Shown: in pieces, positions 7,225-11,176 of the stretch
Layout of the letters: each line of letters begins with the position of its first letter
Numbering within the stretch: position 1 is the first letter of the stretch
Source: Baffinella frigidus
Lineage: Eukaryota > Cryptophyceae > Cryptomonadales > Baffinellaceae
Direction: 5' to 3'
Length of the DNA stretch: 11,176 nucleotides
NCBI GenBank assembly: GCA_026770585.1
Contig: MU647419.1
Span: 50,145-61,320, forward strand
The notes under the pieces: generated by a model
Database searches by the model: none
Told to the model about the DNA's origin: nothing
What the model saw: the letters and a program-made list of their open reading frames with translations, nothing else
Program-made: the position numbers and the translations under genes

Positions 7225-8030
7225 GCACCTTGGGTTCAACAGCGATGGTGCGCCCCCTCGATTCCTCCTGGACGCTGAACCCTCAACCCTCAACCCTCAA
7301 CCATCAACCCCAACGGGCTGCAACAGCGATGGTGCGGACCCTCCCAAGGGTTTAGGGTGTAGCGTTTAGTGACCCACGGTGGTTGACTGGACCGCGCTGG
7401 CATGAACACTGAACACTGAAACCCAAAGGGCTTCAACAGCGATGGTTCTCCCCCTCGATTCCTCCTGAACGCTGAACGCTGAACACTGAAGCTGCACACT
7501 GAACACTCAACCCCAACGGGCTTCAACCGCGATGGTGCCCCCCCTCGATTCCTCCTGAACGCTGAACACTGAACACTGAACACCGAACCCCGACGGGCTT
7601 CAACAGCCATGTTGCGGACCCTCGCTCCCCAAGGGTGTAGGGTGTAGCGTTTAGCGTCACGCGCGGCGGTTGACTGGACTGCGCTGGCATCCACGAACGA
7701 GAGCGAGGCTGCAACAGCGATGGTGCACCACTTCCGAAGGGTGTAGGGTCAAGTGACGCACGGTGGTTTACTCAACGACGCTGGCATCCACGATGGAGCG
7801 GCGCCTCGGTTTCTGAACCCAGAACCTAACAGGGTAACGGCCTGAAAAGGGGGTAGTTAGGCCTACGGGATTGCCTAGGACCTCCTACCGTAGGCCGAGA
7901 CTTTTTGGTCCTAGGATCCCTCGGCCTACGGTAGGAGGTCCTAGGCAATGCCGTATGCCGGTTGACTGAACGGCGCTGGCATCCGCGAGGGCGCGCCCCC
8001 TCGGTTCCTGAACCCAGAACCCCAATCATG
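7225..8030. repeat. Higher-order tandem array with heptamer blocks
   Basis: Repeated modules are: GGCTTCAACAGCGATGGTGC (about 7235, 7316, 7431, 7517, 7598 and 7706), CCCCCTCGATTCCTCCTGAA (three times), AAGGGTGTAGGGTGTAGCG (about 7345, 7629 and 7736), GGTTGACTGGAC-GCGCTGGC (about 7380, 7667, 7760 and 7965), and 7-base runs such as GAACACT and ACCCTCA. Spacing varies from about 80 to 115 bp. Open frames here merely reflect the repeats. A truncated C element (7827-7955) interrupts it. Confidence 0.85.
7827..7955. mobile_element. Foldback family C, copy 3 (right end missing)
   Basis: Very similar to copies 2 and 4 from TAACAGGGTAACGGCCTG to AGGCAATGCCGTA, where homology stops and tandem-array sequence (GCCGGTTGACTG) begins. 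The break is at the same base as in copy 1. The left flank is CTGAACCCAGAACC, as at copy 4. Confidence 0.88.
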
Positions 8031-8203
8031 CAAAAAGCTTTCGCCAGCGAGCCTACGGATTGCCTACGGTAGGAGCCCCCCTCCCTACGAATTTTAAAAC
8101 AAATCTGACTTAAAAGTCCTGAATTTGCTTTTAGAATCGTTTTAGAGCTGTGAGTCCCTCGCCAGCGAGGGACTTGAGGGGTCCGTTGGCGAAAGCTTTT
8201 GGC
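8030..8203. mobile_element. Foldback element J
   Basis: The terminal inverted repeats are GCAAAAAGCTTTCGCCA (8030-8046) and TGGCGAAAGCTTTTGGC (8187-8203). Inside are CCTACGGATTGCCTACGGTA (shared with the 6632-6726 hairpin) and a perfect stem AGTCCCTCGC-CA-GCGAGGGACT (8153-8174). It is non-coding. Confidence 0.75.
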
Positions 8204-8265
8204 ACTACCAACGACCCCTCGATTCCACGCAAGGGTGCGGCCCCTTTATTCCTGAACCCAGAACC

Positions 8266-8431
8266 TAATAGGGTAACGTCCTGACAATTGGGTAGTTAGG
8301 CCTACGGGATTGTCTAGGACCTCCTACCGTAGGCCGAGACTTTTTGGTCCTAGGATCCCTCGGCCTACGGTAGGAGGTCCTAGGCAATCCCGTAGGCCTA
8401 ACTACCCCATTTGCGGGCCGTTAGCCTATGA
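8266..8431. mobile_element. Foldback family C, copy 4 (full length)
   Basis: Exactly 166 bp like copy 2, from TAATAGGGTAACGTCC to GTTAGCCTATGA, with the same central ACTTTTTGGTCCTAGGATCC. It is flanked by AACC at 8262-8265 and 8432-8435, a 4-bp target duplication. It is non-coding. Confidence 0.95.
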
Positions 8432-8562
8432 AACCCTAACGACCCCTCGATCCCACGCACAACTCACCGAACCGCGCGATTGGTTCAGCCAACGTGCAAC
8501 ACTCGTCGACTCGGTTGACTCTCGTACGAAAACGCGGGTTGACCGGACGCCCGTGGTTTGCA

Positions 8563-8701
8563 CCATTTAGCAGCGGCCGAGTTCCTTTTCGCCTTGAATT
8601 CAAGGCGAAATTCCGGGTAGGTTGCAGGGCAATGGATAAGATTCTAGCACAAATCGGTGAGATGGACTGTATCCGTGGAGCCCCCGTTGGCTGCTAAGTG
8701 G
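8563..8701. mobile_element. Family A MITE-like element, copy 2
   Basis: The same 139-bp length as copy 1, with better terminal repeats: CCATTTAGCAGC and GCTGCTAAGTGG, 11 of 12 complementary. The inner palindrome is perfect here (TTCGCCTTGAATTCAAGGCG then AA). It is non-coding and no transposase is visible in the window. Confidence 0.8.
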
Positions 8702-8954
8702 CCAGGGCGGTGACTAACCCGGGAAGGGGTGGTACTCCGGAACGCTGTGGTTCGTCGAGAGTCGTCAAGATAAGAAATGTAAACTTAAAAAAGAAACGTA
8801 AACTTACGGTTGATAGGCTCAACGGTCCTTAACAAATACATCATATGGAGTCTGTGGGGAGTAGCGAGAGTAGCGAGTTCGAGGTGTGAAGAGGTTACGC
8901 TGTTCTCCTGGGTGTTTTTGGATCCTCTCCGGCATGGTGTGCGGTGCGAGTCTA
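8702..8954. other. Short unassigned stretch
   Basis: The only structure seen is a direct repeat AAGAAATGTAAACTTA and AAGAAACGTAAACTTA (about 8774-8808). No gene is supported. Confidence 0.5.
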
Positions 8955-9038
8955 GGCTTTGAAGGCACCTACGGATACAAGGGGCTTTGAAGGCACCTGC
9001 GGATACAAGGGGCTTTGAAGGCACCTACGGATACAAGT
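8955..9038. repeat. 28-bp minisatellite, three copies
   Basis: Three units beginning GGCTTTGAAGGCACCTACGG; the middle copy differs by one base (CTGCGG) and the last at its end. A minus-strand frame through it is a by-product. Confidence 0.95.
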
Positions 9039-9126
9039 TTATGAGGACTCCTCCGTAGATCTCAGTAGAGTCATTTTTAGCCCTTCCGAGGTTTCGCTGT
9101 GCGTGAATTCTCTCTCCCCATACCGC

Positions 9127-9138
9127 CATATCTATCTA

Positions 9139-9221
<83 letters not shown>

Positions 9222-9300
9222 GGGACTATTACTCCTATATATATTGGACTATTACTGCATATATGGGACTATTACTATCTATATATATGGGACTATTACT
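9127..9300. repeat. TATC/TA microsatellite and GGACTATTACT minisatellite
   Basis: TATC repeats (9127-9170) pass into TA repeats (to about 9221). Four spaced copies of ATATGGGACTATTACT or close variants follow (ends at about 9233, 9256, 9277 and 9300). The I/Y-rich frames here are low complexity. Confidence 0.95.
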
Positions 9301-9370
9301 CCCTGGTAGACGACATGGGTGCGACAGAGCGGCGAGGCACCATGCAGCCCTGCTCCTGCACTCGAGCTAA

Positions 9371-9561
9371 AGCGGTTTTTTCATCTGTCGGCCACTCACC
9401 GACATGAAAATATGAACAAGGGCTCCAATTCCGGCAACTTTTGGCGTGATTCTGAAGTTTTAGAGTTTTATTTTGTGATAAAAATGCCAAAAGTGGCCGG
9501 AATTGGAGCCCTTGTTCATAAATTTCATATCGGTTGGTGGCCGACAGATGCGAAAACCGCT
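9371..9561. mobile_element. Foldback element F with CTAA target duplication
   Basis: The arms of about 75 bp start AGCGGTTTT and end AAAACCGCT. They pair strongly through ATCTGTCGGCCAC, TGAACAAGGGCTCCAATTCC and CTTTTGGC around an AT-rich centre. CTAA flanks both ends (9367-9370 and 9562-9565). It is non-coding. Confidence 0.93.
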
Positions 9562-9603
9562 CTAACCACCGCCTCGATACCCCTCGCCCTCGCAATCTAA
9601 TTT

Positions 9604-9732
9604 CGGACCAAGACAGAATCTGTCCCGCTATCTTAGGCTCCCCACGCGGAAGGTACGGGTGTATATGCTATTTTAGGCATCGAATGATGCTATCTTACGC
9701 CTTTTCATCAGGACAGATTCTGGTATGGTCCG
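9604..9732. mobile_element. Element G, MITE-like
   Basis: Terminal inverted repeats CGGACCAAGACAGAATCTGT (left) and ACAGATTCTGGTATGGTCCG (right). Inside are three copies of GCTATYTTASGC (about 9627, 9667 and 9689), a word also present inverted in element D. It is non-coding, with no clear target duplication. Confidence 0.8.
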
Positions 9733-9749
9733 CGATGAAATCGCTGCCT

Positions 9750-9822
9750 GGTTCTCCGGAGAACCAACTTTCTTTTTTTGAAAAAAAGAACAACCAGAGA
9801 ACCTTTTTTTCAAAAAAAAGAG
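9750..9822. repeat. Cluster of small palindromes
   Basis: A perfect 16-bp palindrome GGTTCTCCGGAGAACC (9750-9765), then TTCTTTTTTT-G-AAAAAAAGAA, then CTTTTTTT-C-AAAAAAAAG. The word AGAACC recurs between them. Confidence 0.9.
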
Positions 9823-9849
9823 TTGCCGCTACGGGGGGCGTGTCCCTGC

Positions 9850-9950
9850 CCCCCCCCCCCCCTCTGCGCTCAGCCTAAACACTGAACCCACACCTCTACC
9901 CCCCCCCCTCAGCGCTCAGCCTAAACCCTGAACCCACACCGCTAACCCCG
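9850..9950. repeat. Tandem pair of about 48 bp
   Basis: A C-run followed by CGCTCAGCCTAAACACTGAA and CCCACACC occurs twice (about 9850-9899 and 9900-9946). Unassigned GC-rich sequence follows to 10025. Confidence 0.85.
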
Positions 9951-10029
9951 AAATCCCGCGCGACAGCGGATGCAACGGGGGGCGCGCGCCGCCGCCAGTT
10001 CGAACCCATCGTCGGGTGAACACCCCAAA

Positions 10030-10071
10030 CCCTACACCCTACACCCTACACCCTACACCCTACACCCTACA
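10030..10071 (+). repeat. CCCTACA heptamer array, six copies
   Basis: Six perfect CCCTACA units, then CCCAAAC. The unit has the same length as the CCCTAAA telomere-like unit and differs by one base. Confidence 0.97.
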
Positions 10072-10097
10072 CCCAAACTCACACGGTTGCCTAAAAA

Positions 10098-10126
10098 ATG
10101 GCCGGTCTCAAGATGAAAAACGGCCG
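10098..10126 (+). CDS. NAPRT: Candidate first coding exon of NAPRT
   Basis: An ATG in a good eukaryotic context (AAAAAATGGCC) opens MAGLKMKNGR. A GT at 10127 would leave two bases of a codon, exactly the phase required by the acceptor at 10691. The joined start would be [19 protein letters not shown] and then LLTDMYQ, placing about 19 residues before LLTD, as is normal for NAPRT proteins. Against it, the donor (CCG followed by GTCGAA) is a weak match to GTRAGT. Read straight through, the frame also stops after 21 codons at 10161. The exon contains an internal near-duplication (ATGGCCGGTC and ACGGCCGGTC), and a third, more diverged copy follows at 10162-10185. The evidence is phase, start context and length only. 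Confidence 0.3.
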
Positions 10127-10252
10127 GTCGAAAGATATGACTGAAATGCACACGACCGCCTAACAAAAAACGGCGGGCTGAAACGCGGGCTAATACTTCA
10201 GAGGGGATGGATGCACACCTACAACCCTGAAGCTGGAACCCGAAGTACTAGA

Positions 10253-10371
10253 CACTCAACACTCAACACTCAACACTCAACACTCAACACTCAACACTCA
10301 ACACTCAACACTCAATACTACACCCTACACCCTACACCCTACATCCTACACCCTACACCCTACACTCTACA
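10253..10371 (+). repeat. Phase-continuous CACTCAA / CCCTACA heptamer array
   Basis: Nine CACTCAA units (10253-10315), one TACTACA and seven CCCTACA-type units (10323-10371) follow each other with no break in the 7-base register. The partial NAPRT exon duplicate begins 29 bases downstream. Confidence 0.97.
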
Positions 10372-10400
10372 CCCCAATCCCCAAACCCTCAACGCGGTAG

Positions 10401-10455
10401 GTCGGCGTCGCACATCATCCTATGCCCGCTGCTCACAGACATGTACCAGATAATG
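10401..10455 (+). pseudogene. Partial duplicate of the NAPRT LLTDMYQ exon
   Basis: These 55 bases match 10692-10749 at 52 positions plus one 3-base gap. The ten bases before, AACGCGGTAG, including the splice acceptor, are also identical to those at 10682-10691. It encodes [18 protein letters not shown] and then leaves the homology. Two of the three substitutions are silent and the gap keeps frame. No donor GT follows; the frame runs on to a stop at about 10494. I read it as a recent partial exon duplication about 290 bp upstream of the real exon, not a usable alternative exon. Confidence 0.8.
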
Positions 10456-10681
10456 AAACGCGGGCCATGCAACCCTAACACCGAGTGAGATGTAGGGCTT
10501 CGCGATCAACCCATTCCTGAGGGATAGAGAGATCGATGCACGCTTAATACTGACCGGGAATCGATTTCGACAACTGCAGGTTGTCACCCCGTTGATTTCG
10601 TTGATTTCGTGTTTATTAAACAGGATTGTCGGTGTCCGACACCCTACAACCCAAACTCTCAACTCTAATCCCGGAACCCGA
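10456..10681. other. Spacer between duplicated and real NAPRT exon
   Basis: It is largely unique, with small stem-loops GACAAC-TGCAG-GTTGTC (about 10569) and TGTCGG-TGT-CCGACA (10627-10641) and a doubled GTTGATTTC. Under the gene model it is intron. No other coding segment is recognised. Confidence 0.5.
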
Positions 10682-10691
10682 AACGCGGTAG

Positions 10692-11176
10692 GTCGGCGTC
10701 GCACAACATCCTGTGCCCGCTGCTCACGGACATGTACCAGATCACAATGTGCTATGCCTACTTCAACGCCGGTCGCCATAGAAAACACGCGGTACCCTAA
10801 GCTCTAAACCCCAAACCCTAGACCTTAAACCCTAGACCTCAAACCCTAAAACCCTTAAACCCTCAAACCCTAAACCCTAAACGCCACAAAAAAACACGCG
10901 GCGCGGCCCTATTTCCCCGTAAGAACCCCGGAACCCGGAACTCGGAACCCTAAACCCTAAACCTCAAACCCTCAACAAATTGTTCGCCATATTTTCACGC
11001 AAGAGTCCCTCAAACCTCAACTCTAACCCCCAAGTCCCAAACCCAAGCCCTAAACCCCAAATTCCCAAGCCCTAAACCCCAAACCCCACGGCAGGTGTTC
11101 GACCTCTTTTTCCGCAAGAACCCGTTCCAGGGCGAGTACACGATCTTCGCGGGCCTCGAGGACTGCGTGCGAACCC
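10692..11176 (+). CDS. NAPRT: Nicotinate phosphoribosyltransferase, N-terminal exons (partial gene)
   Basis: This is the only gene I recognise. NAPRT makes nicotinate mononucleotide from nicotinate and PRPP with ATP hydrolysis, in the Preiss-Handler route to NAD, normally in the cytosol. Exon 10692-10791 reads [19 protein letters not shown], then [14 protein letters not shown]. Exon 11095 onward reads [15 protein letters not shown], then [20 protein letters not shown] and the [19 protein letters not shown] block are the hallmark N-terminal segments of the family, and the order and spacing fit. The exons join in phase 0 across a GT-AG intron (10792-11094). Acceptors are GCGGTAG (ending 10691) and ACGGCAG (ending 11094). 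The exon at 10692 has no usable upstream ATG before an in-frame stop at 10666, so an earlier exon is needed. Codons are strongly G/C-ending. The right end is open: either coding continues (CVR) or a donor GT lies at 11167. About 57 residues of an enzyme usually over 500 long are visible. The identification is by recognition of motifs, not a search. Confidence 0.86.
10882..10930 (+). pseudogene. Degenerate NAPRT exon-exon junction copy without the intron
   Basis: CGCCACAAAAAAACACGCGG matches the end of the upstream exon (CGCCATAGAAAACACGCG) with a small indel. It continues without an intron into CCCTATTTCCCCGTAAGAAC, which resembles the start of the next exon (CTCTTTTTCCGCAAGAACCC). Allowing a one-base gap, about 30 of 38 bases agree from AAAACACGCG onward. 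One frame reads LFPRKNP against LFFRKNP in the real exon. It lies inside the intron that separates those exons. It may be an intron-less fragment, a degraded duplicate or, less likely, chance in biased sequence. Confidence 0.55.
10980..11012 (+). pseudogene. Degenerate copy of the start of the [15 protein letters not shown] exon
   Basis: The frame reads [11 protein letters not shown] against [11 protein letters not shown] of the real exon at 11095-11127. About 22 of 31 bases are identical with no gaps, including TGTTCG and CGCAAGA. No acceptor AG immediately precedes it and no donor follows; heptamer-like repeats flank it on both sides. This is the second exon-derived fragment within this intron. 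Confidence 0.6.

Larger units (their letters stand above)
10792..11094 (+). repeat. NAPRT intron built of telomere-like heptamers
   Basis: After GTA the intron passes directly into in-phase 7-mers from 10795: CCCTAAG, CTCTAAA, CCCCAAA, CCCTAGA, CCTTAAA, CCCTAGA, CCTCAAA. Three 8-base variants and two perfect CCCTAAA units follow, to 10881. Similar arrays fill 10931-10978 and 11013-11088. No pyrimidine tract precedes the acceptor; the sequence there is C/A-rich. CTAAC at about 11022 and CTAAA close to the acceptor could serve as branch sites. Two exon-like fragments (10882-10930 and 10980-11012) sit inside. The intron call rests on the clean phase-0 joining of the flanking exons. Confidence 0.8.

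Noticed and set aside
7290-7694. A minus-strand frame with repeated RRNRGG peptides
   Set aside because: It is produced by the tandem array; no family resemblance and variable unit length.
8955-9038. 28-bp repeats as a CRISPR array
   Set aside because: The units are directly adjacent with no spacers.
9099-9407. I/Y-rich open frames of up to 102 codons
   Set aside because: They are translations of the TATC/TA microsatellite.
10401-10455. A mutually exclusive alternative NAPRT exon
   Set aside because: No donor follows, homology stops half way through the exon, and the frame runs to a stop.

Overview
This looks like a eukaryotic nuclear, probably subtelomeric or intergenic, stretch. It has long arrays of the CCCTAAA type (the C-rich strand of a TTTAGGG telomere), dense foldback/MITE-like inverted repeats, microsatellites, and at the far right the start of an intron-containing, GC3-rich gene for nicotinate phosphoribosyltransferase (NAPRT). 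TTTAGGG-type telomeres occur in plants and many algae, alveolates/chromerids and oomycetes. Nothing here fixes the lineage more closely. No prokaryotic feature, rRNA, functional tRNA, CRISPR array or recognisable transposase/reverse transcriptase was found. Most long open frames are low-complexity or run through repeats and are not annotated as genes.

Layout. 1-150: 25-bp minisatellite. 190-1650: two kinds of small inverted-repeat element (families A and B), a perfect 26-bp palindrome, a 160-bp foldback (H) and the first copy of dispersed repeat E. 1650-3190: sparse sequence with more E and a truncated copy of foldback family C. 3198-3693: telomere-like arrays interrupted by a 43-nt exon-like insert. 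3797-4790: E copies, plus element D carrying a full C element nested in its terminal repeat. 5040-5510: large foldback and a GC-rich hairpin. 5545-6630: GC-rich island with no gene I can support. 6632-6726: almost perfect 95-bp hairpin. 6975-8270: higher-order tandem array with heptamer repeats, two more C copies and a foldback. 8563-8701: second A element. 8955-9300: 28-bp minisatellite, TATC/TA microsatellite and a short minisatellite. 9371-9732: two further foldbacks. 9850-10380: heptamer arrays and a candidate first exon. 10401-11176: NAPRT exons and degenerate copies of them, separated by heptamer arrays.

The most striking region is the right end. Two confident NAPRT exons (10692-10791 and 11095 onward) join in frame to give a protein that matches the N-terminus of the family. 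The intron between them consists largely of telomere-like heptamers starting at its fourth base. Inside or near the introns lie at least four diverged copies of NAPRT exon sequence, one of which appears to carry the exon 2/exon 3 junction without the intron. The mobile elements form a second theme: foldbacks with 4-bp target duplications, one nested insertion, and an 11-bp palindrome, CCTACSGTAGG, found 12 times across different elements.
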